Part shown: positions 40,642-49,802 of the stretch, one piece after another
How the letters are laid out: every line of letters begins with the position of its first letter
Position numbering within the stretch: position 1 is the stretch's first letter
From: Rhodovulum visakhapatnamense
Lineage (GTDB): Bacteria; Pseudomonadota; Alphaproteobacteria; Rhodobacterales; Rhodobacteraceae
Direction of reading: 5' to 3'
Assembly: GCF_004365965.1 (NCBI RefSeq)
Contig: NZ_SOEB01000023.1
Coordinates: 1-64,000 of the forward strand
Length of the DNA stretch: 64,000 nt
Translations under genes and position numbers: made by a program
Notes under the pieces: model-generated
Database searches by the model: none
Seen by the model: only the letters and a program-made list of their open reading frames with translations
What the model was told of the DNA's origin: nothing

Positions 40642-41156
40642 CAGATCGCCTCCTCTTCCTGCCCGGCCGAGGGCGGCGGGAACGGGTCGTCCCAGCGCTG
40701 GATCACCGAAAGGAACAGCTCGAGCGCGATATAGGCCGCGCCGACCGGCAGGCAGAGATACATGTACATCATCGGCACCCGAAGCGAGGGCGAGGTCTGG
40801 AATTCGCCCATGCGGATCAGCGGCTGGCTGCCCCAGGCGAGAACCGCAAGGAAGGCGGCCGAGACCAGGGCGATGAAGACCAGAGCGGCCCGCGCCCAGG
40901 GCCGCGAGAACCGGGCCGGGATCATGTCGATGGCGACATGCTGGCCGCGCGCCATGGCGACGCCCGCTCCCAGCAGCACCAGCCAGATCTGGCAGAAGGT
41001 CGCGACCTCGGAGGCCTGCGCGATGGAATAGTTGAACACGTAGCGTCCGGCGACCTGCACCAGCACGGCGGCCATCATTACGGAAAACAGCAGGATCACC
41101 ACGCCCGAAACCAGCCGGCGCAAGAGAAGCAGGACTTTTTCGATCAGCGTCAGCAT
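40641..41156 (-). CDS. TRAP transporter small permease (DctQ), set 1
   Basis: A 171-residue protein with four transmembrane helices. VQVAGRYVFNYSIAQASEVA and LVLLGAGVAMARGQHVAIDM are the DctQ signatures. The C-terminus is acidic (PPSAGQEEEAI). It lies between dctP and dctM. Confidence 0.93.
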   Translation of the reverse strand: MLTLIEKVLLLLRRLVSGVVILLFSVMMAAVLVQVAGRYVFNYSIAQASEVATFCQIWLVLLGAGVAMARGQHVAIDMIPARFSRPWARAALVFIALVSAAFLAVLAWGSQPLIRMGEFQTSPSLRVPMMYMYLCLPVGAAYIALELFLSVIQRWDDPFPPPSAGQEEEAI

Positions 41157-41236
41157 GGCGAGCCCCCTTTGGCGGTTACAGATAGGAAAGCCCCGGCCGC
41201 GGAGTGTCCGCAGCCGGGATGTCAGGAAGGGGCGGG

Positions 41237-42211
41237 TTATTCGACCGCCTGCAGAAGCTCGAACAACTCTTTCTGCGCCGGCGTCGTGACATATTCGGCC
41301 TGGATCGGCGCGGCGGCGGCGCGGAAGGCGGCGGCGTCGGGATGGGTGATGGTCACGCCCGCCGCCTCGAGATCCTTGACGCGCGCGATATCGCTCTCGC
41401 GATAGGTCTGGCGCTGGAACTGGCCCGCGCCCTTGCCGGCCTCGTCCAGCGCGGTCTGCACGTCGGCGGGCAGCGCCTGATAGGCGGCCTCGCCCATGAT
41501 CACCGGCGCCACCAGTTCGAGCCAGCCGATCATCGCCCAGTCCGGCGACACCTCGTAGAACTTCTTGGCAAAGTAGTTGGTGTTGGCGGCCTCGGCCCCG
41601 TCGACCACGCCGGTTTCCAGCGCGCCGTAAAGCTCGGTATAGGCCAGCGGCGTCGGGTTCGCTCCGAAGGCCTTGAAGGTGTCCACATGGGCCGGGTTCT
41701 GCATGGTGCGGATCTTCAGGCCCGCCAGGTCGTCCATGGTCTCGATCGGCGTCTTGGTCATGATGTGACGGGTGCCGGCCGAGAAGAAGGTGATCAGGTG
41801 GAACCCCTTCTCGCCGAGGATCTCCTGCGCCTTGGCGATCACCGCCGGGTCGCTCAGCGCGCGGTCCATCTGCTCGGCATCCTGGAACAGGAAGGGCAGG
41901 CTGAACACCGTCAGGTCGGGTACGAAATTCGCCAGCGTCTCGTTCGAGGTCACGGCGATGCCCACGGTGCCCATCTGGGTGCCCTGGATGCTTTCCATCT
42001 CGTCGCCGAGCTGGGCATTGTCGAAGACCTGGATGGTGGCCGTGCCGCCGGTTTTGTCTTCGAGGATCTCGGCCATCTTGCGCATGCCGACGCCATAGGG
42101 CTCTTCGGCATTGGCGTTGTGGCTGGCCTTCAGGGTGATGTCCTGCGCGAAGGCCGGCAGCGCGGCCGAGGCGCCGAGCGCGAGGCAAAGGGCAAGGTTC
42201 GTCAGTTTCAT
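41237..42211 (-). CDS. TRAP transporter substrate-binding protein (DctP), set 1
   Basis: A 324-residue periplasmic protein with signal peptide (ALPAFA-Q near residue 22). The segment LAGLKIRTMQNPAHVDTFKA contains the conserved Arg that binds the ligand carboxylate, followed by YTELYGALETGVVDGAEAAN. The ligand is therefore probably a carboxylate. It is clearly related to DctP set 2 (47515) and may have a similar ligand. Confidence 0.93.
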   Translation of the reverse strand: MKLTNLALCLALGASAALPAFAQDITLKASHNANAEEPYGVGMRKMAEILEDKTGGTATIQVFDNAQLGDEMESIQGTQMGTVGIAVTSNETLANFVPDLTVFSLPFLFQDAEQMDRALSDPAVIAKAQEILGEKGFHLITFFSAGTRHIMTKTPIETMDDLAGLKIRTMQNPAHVDTFKAFGANPTPLAYTELYGALETGVVDGAEAANTNYFAKKFYEVSPDWAMIGWLELVAPVIMGEAAYQALPADVQTALDEAGKGAGQFQRQTYRESDIARVKDLEAAGVTITHPDAAAFRAAAAPIQAEYVTTPAQKELFELLQAVE

Positions 42212-42272
42212 CAGGCGTTTCCTTTGGTTGTCTCTCTGTTGGGGCGAAGGTCCGCGACCGGACCGGGGGCGT

Positions 42273-43154
42273 TCAGGCTGTCGCCAGCAGCCCGAGATCG
42301 TCGAGAATGCGGCGCAACTCGTCCTGCCGCGCCTGCGGCAGCGGCAGCCGCGGTGGGCGCGGGTCGCCCATCGGCCGGCCGATCATCTTCATCGCCGCCT
42401 TGGTGGCCGAGACATAGAGATCGCCCGCCAGCGCGTTGATCAGCGGCAGGCATTTCACGTAGATCTCGCGGCCCTTGGCGGCATCGCCGTCGAGGGTTTC
42501 GGTGAACATCTGGGCCGAGAGGCGCGGCGAGATATTGGCCATGACCGAGCTGTAGCCCTCGGCCCCGCAGCGGTAGCTTTCCCAGGGGTAATAGCCCGCG
42601 AAGACGGTCAGCCGGTCGCCGCACAGCTCGGTCAGTTCGGTCACCCGATGAACGTTCTTCGAGGTGTCCTTGATGGCGACGATATTGTCGATCTCCGACA
42701 GCCGCGCGACCAGCGGCGCGGTCAGATCGACATTGGCGGTGAACGGGTTGTTGTACAGCATCACCGGAATCGAGAGCGCCTCGGCCACCCGGCGGAAATG
42801 AGTGAACAGCTCGTCCTCGGTCGGTGAGGAATAGTAGGGCGGGACCAGCATCACCCCGTCGGCGCCCAGGGCTTCGGCATCCCGCGACAGCGCGATTGCC
42901 TCGTCGGTCCATTCGGCGGCGGTGCCGATCAGCACCGGCACCCGGCCCGCGGCCTGGCCGATCACCGCCTCGGCGACCTGCCCGCGTTCCTCGCGGGTCA
43001 GCGACAGGAATTCGCCGGTCGAGCCCAGCGGCACCAGCCCGTGCGCGCCCTCGGCGATCTGCCAGTCGGTATAGCCGCGCATGGCGGGCAGGTTGATCCG
43101 GCCCTCGTCGTCAAAGGCCGTGACGCAGACCGTGTAGCTTCCCCTGAATCTCAT
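42273..43154 (-). CDS. DapA-family (dihydrodipicolinate synthase-like) aldolase/lyase
   Basis: A 293-residue class-I aldolase of the NAL superfamily. The Schiff-base lysine is K162 (IVAIKDTSKN), the general tyrosine is Y134 (VMLYNNPFTA), and the pyruvate-carboxylate loop is GSTGE (44-48). All standard residues are present, unlike the two DapA-like proteins at 52.6-54.5 kb. It is first in the TRAP set-1 operon, so it may act on the imported acid or its product by pyruvate-forming cleavage or condensation. A true lysine-pathway DapA is less likely in this context. Confidence 0.88.
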   Translation of the reverse strand: MRFRGSYTVCVTAFDDEGRINLPAMRGYTDWQIAEGAHGLVPLGSTGEFLSLTREERGQVAEAVIGQAAGRVPVLIGTAAEWTDEAIALSRDAEALGADGVMLVPPYYSSPTEDELFTHFRRVAEALSIPVMLYNNPFTANVDLTAPLVARLSEIDNIVAIKDTSKNVHRVTELTELCGDRLTVFAGYYPWESYRCGAEGYSSVMANISPRLSAQMFTETLDGDAAKGREIYVKCLPLINALAGDLYVSATKAAMKMIGRPMGDPRPPRLPLPQARQDELRRILDDLGLLATA

Positions 43155-43197
43155 CCCGAGTCCTATTTTAGATCGCAAACTGTTTCTTGCAGAATTG

Positions 43198-43206
43198 ATC
43201 TGATCA
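43198..43206. promoter_or_regulatory. candidate operator ATCTGATCA, repeated inverted at 43666-43674
   Basis: The 9-mer TGATCAGAT before the acyl-CoA dehydrogenase (43666-43674) recurs in inverted orientation here, between the dapA-like and tautomerase start codons. Both sites lie 30-75 bp before a start codon in the territory of the GntR gene at 45291, which could bind them. Support is limited to the matching 9-mer. Confidence 0.35.
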
Positions 43207-43272
43207 TGTATCCGGTCAACATCCGGCCCCGCTCCGGGCGCCGGCCGACCCCGTCCCGACAGGAGATCGCCC

Positions 43273-43638
43273 ATGCCCTTCATCGAAGTCTTCGACCGCG
43301 AACCCGTGCAGGAAACACGGGCACTTGCCACCTCCCTGATGACCGATGGTCTCTGCGCAGCATTCGGAATCAAGCCGGAAATCGTCACTGTCTATTATTT
43401 TTCGACGCCCGAAAATTCCTACGGACATGCCGGAAAATATGGCAAAAGTGCTGAAGTCTTCCGCATTTTTGCAAAGGTGCATGCCTTCCCCAGGGCGGCC
43501 GAGGCCAAGGCCGAGGCGGCGCGCGCCCTGACCGGCGCGCTTTGCCGCGCCTATGGCGCGCAACCCAAGGACGTCATCGTCTACTTCTTCGACCGCGATC
43601 CGGGCGATGCCTTCCATGGCGGTGTCGCTTCGGCTTGA
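43273..43638 (+). CDS. 4-oxalocrotonate tautomerase-like protein
   Basis: A 121-residue protein with Pro2, the catalytic N-terminal proline after Met removal (MPFIEVFDREPVQETRALAT). Two similar beta-alpha-beta units are visible, the second around AKVHAFPRAAEAKAEAARAL. This is the fused form in the tautomerase superfamily rather than the 62-residue 4-OT. It should isomerise an enol or dienol acid. It is divergent from the DapA-like gene and upstream of the acyl-CoA dehydrogenase. Confidence 0.78.
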   Translation: MPFIEVFDREPVQETRALATSLMTDGLCAAFGIKPEIVTVYYFSTPENSYGHAGKYGKSAEVFRIFAKVHAFPRAAEAKAEAARALTGALCRAYGAQPKDVIVYFFDRDPGDAFHGGVASA

Positions 43639-43705
43639 CCCGGGCCTGTCGGCACGGAATGCTTGTGATCAGATTTATACGGATAGACTCCAAAGGAGAT
43701 CGCTC

Positions 43706-44848
43706 TTGGATCAGTTCTTCACCGAAGAGCAGCGCATGGTGCGCGACACCGCGCGCAAGCTCAGCGATCAGGTGATCGCCCCCGCCGCCGCCGCCATCGA
43801 CCGCGACGATGTCTTCCCCCGCGCCATCTACGAGACCCTTGCCGAGCAGGGGCTGTTCGGCGTCGCCCTGCCCGAAGAGGCGGGGGGTGTCGGGCTCGAC
43901 GCCATGGCCGCCTGCATCGTGATGGAGGAAATCGCGCGCGGCTCGGGCGCGGTCGGCAATGCCTTCGCGATTCCGGTCGAGGCGGCGCTGTTCCTGAACC
44001 ATCATGGCAGCGAAGAGACCCGCAAATGGATCCCCGGAATTGTCGAGGGCCGGGTCATTCCCGCCACCGCCGTCACCGAACCCGATTGCGGCTCGGACGT
44101 CGCCGCGATGAAGACCACGGCCCGGCGCGACGGCGACGACTATGTCATCAAGGGCACCAAGGCCTGGGTCACCTTCGGCGAGATCGCCGATGTCGTCATG
44201 GTCTTCGCCAAGACCGATCCCGAGGCCGGGCATCGCGGCATTTCCTGCATCCTGGTCGAGACCGACCGTCCCGGCGTGCATCGCGGCAAGTCCGAGGATT
44301 TGCTGGGGATGCATGGCCTTGCCGATTGCATGCTCAGCTTCGACGAGGTGCGGGTGCCGGTCGCGAACCGCATCGGGCCCGAGCATGGCGCCTTCAAGAT
44401 GGCGATGGAGAATTTCAACTTCTCGCGGCTGATGATGTCCTCGATGGCGCTGGGCATGACCCAGACCGCGATGGAGGATGCCGTCGCCTATGCCAATGAC
44501 CGGCGCCAGTTCGGCAAGCCGATCTTCGATTTCCAGGCGATCCAGTTCATGATCGCCGACATGTCAAAGGACATCGCCGCCGCCCGCCTGCTGATCCATC
44601 ACGCGGCAAAGCTCTACGATGCGGGCCATCCGATCGCGCTGGAGGCCGCGCAGGCCAAGCTGTTCACCACCGACATGGCGCAGGTCCATATCTCGAACGC
44701 GCTGCAGATCCATGGCGGCAACGGCTATTCCCGCGAGTTCCGGATCGAGCGGCTGTTCCGCGACGTGCGGCTCAGCCAGATCTACGAGGGTACCAACCAG
44801 ATCCAGCGCATGATCATCGCACGCCAGGTGCAGAAAGCCTACGCATGA
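43706..44848 (+). CDS. acyl-CoA dehydrogenase
   Basis: A 380-residue FAD enzyme with a TTG start and AAAGGAGA upstream, reading MDQFFTEEQRMVRDTARKLS. TAVTEPDCGSDVAAMKTTA and the C-terminal IYEGTNQIQRM are present, with E361 as the probable catalytic base. It introduces the alpha,beta double bond into an acyl-CoA. The MaoC-type hydratase that follows overlaps by ATGA and would add water to the product. Confidence 0.93.
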   Translation: MDQFFTEEQRMVRDTARKLSDQVIAPAAAAIDRDDVFPRAIYETLAEQGLFGVALPEEAGGVGLDAMAACIVMEEIARGSGAVGNAFAIPVEAALFLNHHGSEETRKWIPGIVEGRVIPATAVTEPDCGSDVAAMKTTARRDGDDYVIKGTKAWVTFGEIADVVMVFAKTDPEAGHRGISCILVETDRPGVHRGKSEDLLGMHGLADCMLSFDEVRVPVANRIGPEHGAFKMAMENFNFSRLMMSSMALGMTQTAMEDAVAYANDRRQFGKPIFDFQAIQFMIADMSKDIAAARLLIHHAAKLYDAGHPIALEAAQAKLFTTDMAQVHISNALQIHGGNGYSREFRIERLFRDVRLSQIYEGTNQIQRMIIARQVQKAYA

Positions 44849-45288
44849 GCCTTTATTTCGAAGACGTCGAGGTCGGGGCGCGGTTCACCACCGCGTCCCA
44901 TGTGATCACCGAAGCCGACATCGCCGATTTCTGTCGGCTGACCCGCGACCGTCACCCGCTGCATACCGACGAGGCCTATGCCAGGAGGGCCGGGTTCGAC
45001 GGCATCATCGCCCATGGGCTCTACGGGCTGGCGTTGATGGAGGGGCTGAAGACCGAGTTGCAGCTTTACGAGGACAGCTCCATCGCCTCGCTCGGCTGGA
45101 ACCATGTCCGCTTCGTCCATCCGATGGTGGTGGGCGACGAGGTGCATGTGGAAATGGAGTTTACCGCCAAGCGCGAAAGCCGGACGCGGCCCGCCGGTGT
45201 GATCACCGAGACCGTGTGGCTGCTGTTTCCCGACCGTTCGCCCGGGATTTCCGCCGAGCATGTCTCGTTGATCCGCAAGCGAAACTGA
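44845..45288 (+). CDS. MaoC-family enoyl-CoA hydratase
   Basis: A 147-residue hotdog-fold hydratase. The R-hydratase motif reads LTRDRHPLHTDEAYA with D35 and H40 as the catalytic pair. It is coupled to the acyl-CoA dehydrogenase by a 4-bp overlap, and its stop lies 2 bp before the GntR start. The three genes are one operon. Confidence 0.9.
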   Translation: MSLYFEDVEVGARFTTASHVITEADIADFCRLTRDRHPLHTDEAYARRAGFDGIIAHGLYGLALMEGLKTELQLYEDSSIASLGWNHVRFVHPMVVGDEVHVEMEFTAKRESRTRPAGVITETVWLLFPDRSPGISAEHVSLIRKRN

Positions 45289-45290
45289 CT

Positions 45291-45989
45291 ATGGTCGCGC
45301 CCAGCCCGGCCCCGCGCAAGGACAGCAAACTGGAACCCGCCGCCAATTCCGTTGACCAGGCCACCCGCCAGATCCGCGAGGCGATCCTCGCGGGCCGCTT
45401 CGCGCCGGGCGAACGGCTGAAGGTGGCCGAGCTGGCGGCCTCGCTGGGCTTCTCGACCATGCCGCTGCGCGAGGCGTTGCGAAAGCTTGAGGGCGAGGGG
45501 CTGGTCGAGATCGAGCCCAATCGCGGCGCCACGGTGCGCAGGCTCGACCGCGCCTATATCTCGGACCTGTTCGAGCTGAATACCGAGCTGCGGATCTTCG
45601 CGCTCAGGCGCGGGATGCGGAACCTGACGCTCGAGCGGCTGAAGGAACTCGAGGCCCTGGCCGAAACCTATGCCGCGCATCTGGCAGCGGGCGCCGAGGT
45701 CGAGGCGCTGGAGATCAACCGCCGCTTCAACGCCCGGCTGGTCGAGTTCGGCGGCAATCGCGAGGCGCTGCGGATGTTCCTGCGCGGCTGGGAGCTGATC
45801 TTCGCCTTCCGCCGCAGCTTCGGCTACGGGCCGGGGCGGCAGGCGGTGCTGGCCGAGGAAATGACGCTGATGGTCGAGGCGCTCAGGCGGCAGGATCTGC
45901 TGGCGGCCGAGGCGATCCTGCGGATGCAGAACGCGGCGATGATGGAAGACCTCGCCGCGCGGGTCGATCCGGATGGCAGCCGGGCCTGA
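45291..45989 (+). CDS. GntR-family (FadR/FCD subfamily) regulator
   Basis: A 232-residue regulator. The winged HTH is RFAPGERLKVAELAASLGFS then TMPLREALRKLEGEGLVEIE. The all-helical FCD effector domain follows (residues ~90-225), which usually binds small carboxylates, often with a metal. It is cotranscribed with the dehydrogenase and MaoC genes and probably controls them. Confidence 0.9.
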   Translation: MVAPSPAPRKDSKLEPAANSVDQATRQIREAILAGRFAPGERLKVAELAASLGFSTMPLREALRKLEGEGLVEIEPNRGATVRRLDRAYISDLFELNTELRIFALRRGMRNLTLERLKELEALAETYAAHLAAGAEVEALEINRRFNARLVEFGGNREALRMFLRGWELIFAFRRSFGYGPGRQAVLAEEMTLMVEALRRQDLLAAEAILRMQNAAMMEDLAARVDPDGSRA

Positions 45990-46022
45990 GCCCCGCCGCC
46001 ATCGGGCCCTTTCCTGTCCGGC

Positions 46023-47435
46023 TCAGCCGGGAAAGGCTTCGCCGCTGATCTTGCGGGGCAGGTATTGGCCATCTGCGGCGGTTCCGGTGACTTCGAAATC
46101 GGCGGCCACGGTCCTGCCGCGCAGGATCGTGCGGACCGGCCAGCCCTTCACCGCCATCCCCTCATAGGGGGTGTAGTCGCAGCCGTGATGCATCTTGGCC
46201 TGGGTGATGGTGGTCTCGATCTCGGGATCCCACAGCGCGATATCGGCATCCGAGCCGATCGCGATCGTGCCCTTCTTCGGATAAAGCCCGTAAAGCTTGG
46301 CCGGATTGCTCGCGGTCAGCGCCACGAAGCGTTCGGCCGAAATCCGGCCCTTCGACACGCCCTCGGAGAACAGCACCGGCAGCCGCGCGGCGACCCCCGG
46401 AATGCCGTTCGGCACCCATTTGAACGAGGTCCGCGCGCCCTTCACGTCCTTGCCCGCCGGGTCTTCATAGCGGAACGGGCAGTGATCGGACGAGAAGATG
46501 TCGAAGGTGCCGTCCCGCAGCCCTTCCCAGATCGCGGCCTGGCTGTCGGTGTCGCGCGGCGGCGGCGAGCAGACATATTTGGCGCCCGAGAAATCCATGT
46601 TCAGGCCCTTCAGGTCGTCCCGGGTCAGGGCGATGTATTGCGGGCAGGTCTCGGCAAAGATCTTGCGGCCGCGCCGCTTGGCCCACTGGATCTGTTCCAT
46701 CGGCTCGCGGCCCGAGACATGGACGATCACGATCGGCACATCGGTCAGCTCGGCATGGCTGATGGCGCGGTGGGTGGCCTCGCGCTCGGCCACGGCGGAA
46801 TGCGAGATCGCGTGGTAATAGGGCGCGGTCTTGCCGGCCTCTTCCAGCTTGCGGGTCATGAACTTGATGGCGTCATGGCCCTCGGCATGGACCATCACCA
46901 GGGCCTTCTCGCGCCGGGCGGTATCGAACACCTCCAGCAGCTCGGCATCGTTCAGGATCAGGTCGTCATAGGTCATGAAGACCTTGAACGAGGTGTAGCC
47001 GTCCTTGATCAGCGCGGGCAGCTCCTGGCCCAGCACCTGCGGCGTCGGGTCGGTGATGATCAGGTGGAAGGACACGTCGACATGGCACTTGCCCTCGGCC
47101 GACGCGTGATAGGCCTGCACCGCCTCGCGGAGCGTCTGGCCCTTCTGCTGCAGCGCGAAGGGCAGGACGGTGGTATTGCCGCCCGCCGCGGCCGACCGGG
47201 TGCCGGTCTCGAAATCGTCGGCCATGACCACGCCGCCGCCCTGGGGCTGGGCCAGATGGACATGGGCGTCGATGCCGCCGGGCATCGCCCAGAGACCGGT
47301 CGCGTCGATTTCCTCGGCGGCCGCGCCGACCTTTTCGGCGATCTCGACGATGCGGCCGTCGCGGATGCCGATATCGGCGACATAGCGGTCGGCGGCGGTG
47401 ACGATCTGGGCGTTTCTGATGGCTAGATCAAGCAT
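46023..47435 (-). CDS. dihydropyrimidinase/hydantoinase-type cyclic amidohydrolase
   Basis: A 470-residue enzyme of the urease-like amidohydrolase superfamily. The binuclear metal site is complete: H58 and H60 (GGIDAHVHLAQ), the carbamylated lysine K151 (TSFKVFMTYDD), H183, H239 and D317 (IFSSDHCPF). Y155, which polarises the substrate, is also kept. It opens cyclic amides such as dihydrouracil, hydantoins or imides. No beta-ureidopropionase or N-carbamoylase is in the window, so the ring substrate need not be a pyrimidine. It is downstream of TRAP set 2. Confidence 0.92.
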   Translation of the reverse strand: MLDLAIRNAQIVTAADRYVADIGIRDGRIVEIAEKVGAAAEEIDATGLWAMPGGIDAHVHLAQPQGGGVVMADDFETGTRSAAAGGNTTVLPFALQQKGQTLREAVQAYHASAEGKCHVDVSFHLIITDPTPQVLGQELPALIKDGYTSFKVFMTYDDLILNDAELLEVFDTARREKALVMVHAEGHDAIKFMTRKLEEAGKTAPYYHAISHSAVAEREATHRAISHAELTDVPIVIVHVSGREPMEQIQWAKRRGRKIFAETCPQYIALTRDDLKGLNMDFSGAKYVCSPPPRDTDSQAAIWEGLRDGTFDIFSSDHCPFRYEDPAGKDVKGARTSFKWVPNGIPGVAARLPVLFSEGVSKGRISAERFVALTASNPAKLYGLYPKKGTIAIGSDADIALWDPEIETTITQAKMHHGCDYTPYEGMAVKGWPVRTILRGRTVAADFEVTGTAADGQYLPRKISGEAFPG

Positions 47436-47514
47436 GATTGGGGTCGGCTTTCATCTCTGAACGGAAACCGCGGCCCTTGCTTGGGGCCGCGGCCTTGGAC
47501 CTTGCGGGTCGGGT

Positions 47515-48480
47515 TTATTTGGCGGTCAGCGCCTCGAAAAGCTTCTTCTGGCCGGGGGTCGTCAGTTCGCTTTCGTAAAGCGGCAGCGACGCCTTGCGGA
47601 ACGGTTCGACATCGGGCCGGGTGATGGTCACGCCCTCGGCCTTGAAGCCGTCGATCAGCGGCTGTTCCTGATCCTCGACATATTGCCGTTCCCACCGGGC
47701 GGCTTCCTGGCCCGCTTCCATCAGCGCGGTCTGGATGGTCTCGGGCAGCGCGTCATAGGCGGCCTTCTGCATCACCACCGGGGCGGTCATGTTCAGCCAG
47801 CCCACCAGCGCGAAATCGGGCGCGACTTCGTAGAACTTCATGCCGTCATATCCGGTCGAGGCGGCCTCGGCCCCGTCCACGACGCCCGATTGCAGCGCGC
47901 CGTACAGTTCCGAATAGGCCATCGGCGTCGGGTTGGCGCCATAGGCGCGCCAGGCCTCGACATGGACCGGGTTCTGCATGGTGCGGATCTTCAGCCCCTT
48001 GACGTCGTCGATGGTCTCGACCGGCTGCGAGGTCATCAGGTGGCGGATGCCCGACGAAAACACGCCCAGAAGCTGGAAGCCCGAGCCGTTCGCGCTGTCC
48101 TCCATCAGGTCCCAATTGGCATCGACCTTCTCGCCCAGCGCCGAGATCGACGGGAAGAGGAACGGCATGTCGAAGACGCGGAACTCCTCGATATAGTTCG
48201 ACAGAAGCGAGTTCGAGGTCATCGACATGTCGAGCGAGCCCAGCATCACGCCCTCGATCAACTGCGCCTCGTCGCCGAGCTGGCCGCCCGGGTAGATTTC
48301 CAGCGTGGCGGCGCCGTCGGTCTTTTCTTCCAGCAGCTCGCGCATCTTCTGCAGGCCCTTGTCCTGCACCTCGTCGGCGGCGTTGGTATGGGCCACCTTG
48401 AAGGTGTAGTCGGCCGCCAGGGCGGGCGCGGCCGTCAATGCGGCAACGACCGCGAGGGAGGACAGGACTCTGTTGGACAT
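47515..48480 (-). CDS. TRAP transporter substrate-binding protein (DctP), set 2
   Basis: A 321-residue periplasmic protein with signal peptide (AALTAAPALAA near residue 22). VKGLKIRTMQNPVHVEAWRA holds the conserved ligand-carboxylate Arg, and YSELYGALQSGVVDGAEAAS follows. It is strongly similar to the set-1 DctP. It lies between the DctM and the dihydropyrimidinase genes, so the cyclic amidohydrolase is likely to act on what it imports. Confidence 0.93.
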   Translation of the reverse strand: MSNRVLSSLAVVAALTAAPALAADYTFKVAHTNAADEVQDKGLQKMRELLEEKTDGAATLEIYPGGQLGDEAQLIEGVMLGSLDMSMTSNSLLSNYIEEFRVFDMPFLFPSISALGEKVDANWDLMEDSANGSGFQLLGVFSSGIRHLMTSQPVETIDDVKGLKIRTMQNPVHVEAWRAYGANPTPMAYSELYGALQSGVVDGAEAASTGYDGMKFYEVAPDFALVGWLNMTAPVVMQKAAYDALPETIQTALMEAGQEAARWERQYVEDQEQPLIDGFKAEGVTITRPDVEPFRKASLPLYESELTTPGQKKLFEALTAK

Positions 48481-48521
48481 CCGGAGGGTTCCTTTTCTTG
48501 GTTAAAGAGCGAACGGCCCGG

Positions 48522-49802
48522 TCATTTCATCATGACCGACGGCAGCCAGAGCGAGACGGCCGGAACGAAGGTGACCAGCACCAGCGCCACCAGCATGCAC
48601 AGGAACGGCAGCCAGATCCGGCGCGAGACCTGCTCGATCCGTCGCCCGGCCACGGAGGAGGCGACGTAAAGGCAGATCCCGTAGGGTGGCGTGATCAGCC
48701 CGATCGAGAGATTAAGCGCGGTGATGATGCCGAACTGCACCGGGTCGATGCCATAGCTGCGGGCGATGGGCAGCAGCACCGGCAGCAGGATCAGCACCGC
48801 CGAGATGCTTTCCATGAACATGCCGACGACCAGCAGCAGCAGGTTGACGATCAGCAGGAAGGCGATCGGGTTCTCGGTGATCCCGGTCAGCCAGGCGCTC
48901 AGCATCGCCGGAAAGCCCTGGGTCGCGATGATCCAGGTGAAGACCGAAGCGGTCGAGATGATGATCAGGACCGTGGCCGACAGGCTGATCGCCTTCAGCA
49001 GGATCCGCGGCAGGTCGCGCGGTTTCAGTTCCCTGTAGATGAACATGGTCACGATCAGCGTGGAGAACAGCGCCACGCAGGCGGCCTCGGTCGCGGTGAA
49101 GACGCCGCCGACGATGCCGCCGATGATCACCACCGGCACCAGGAGGCCCGGCGCCGCGTCGAGGAAGGTGCGGCCGAGACGCTGAAACGTGAAGGCCTCG
49201 CCGTCGCGATAGGCCGGGCCGCCGCGGCGGGCGAACAGCCAGGCGCCCAGCATCAGCCCGGCCATGACGATCAGCCCCGGGACGATGCCGCCCAGGAACA
49301 TCGCGCCGATCGACTGGTTGGCGGTGACCGCGATCACGATCATCACGATCGAGGGCGGGATGATGGAGGCCAGCGAGCCCGAGGCGGCGATGATCGCCGC
49401 CGCCAGGTCGATGTCGTAGCGGCGCTTCTTCATCTCGGGCACCATCACCGCGCTGATCGCGGCGGTATCGGCCGAGCCCGAGCCCGAAATTGCCGCCAGC
49501 CCGGTGCCGGTGACGACCGAGACCATGTAAAGACTGCCGGTGATCCAGCCGACCAGCGCGCCTGCCAGCGCGACGAAGCGCCGGGCGATGCCGCCGGCCT
49601 CCATCAGCAGCCCCGAGGCCACGAAGAACGGAATGGCCATCAGCGTGAACGAGCTGATACCGCCATAGACGCGCTGGGCGACGATCGAGATCGGGGCGGT
49701 CGTGGTCAGTTCGATCGCAACGAGCGCCGAGATGCCGAGCGCAAGCACGATCGGAATGCCCGAGATCAGCAGCAGCAGAAACCCTCCGACGGCCCAGATC
49801 AT
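48522..49802 (-). CDS. TRAP transporter large permease (DctM), set 2
   Basis: A 426-residue membrane protein with 11-12 helices. AIPFFVASGLLMEAGGIARR and ISGSGSADTAAISAVMVPEM are present. Its ATG overlaps the dctQ stop by ATGA (49799-49802). Confidence 0.94.
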   Translation of the reverse strand: MIWAVGGFLLLLISGIPIVLALGISALVAIELTTTAPISIVAQRVYGGISSFTLMAIPFFVASGLLMEAGGIARRFVALAGALVGWITGSLYMVSVVTGTGLAAISGSGSADTAAISAVMVPEMKKRRYDIDLAAAIIAASGSLASIIPPSIVMIVIAVTANQSIGAMFLGGIVPGLIVMAGLMLGAWLFARRGGPAYRDGEAFTFQRLGRTFLDAAPGLLVPVVIIGGIVGGVFTATEAACVALFSTLIVTMFIYRELKPRDLPRILLKAISLSATVLIIISTASVFTWIIATQGFPAMLSAWLTGITENPIAFLLIVNLLLLVVGMFMESISAVLILLPVLLPIARSYGIDPVQFGIITALNLSIGLITPPYGICLYVASSVAGRRIEQVSRRIWLPFLCMLVALVLVTFVPAVSLWLPSVMMK

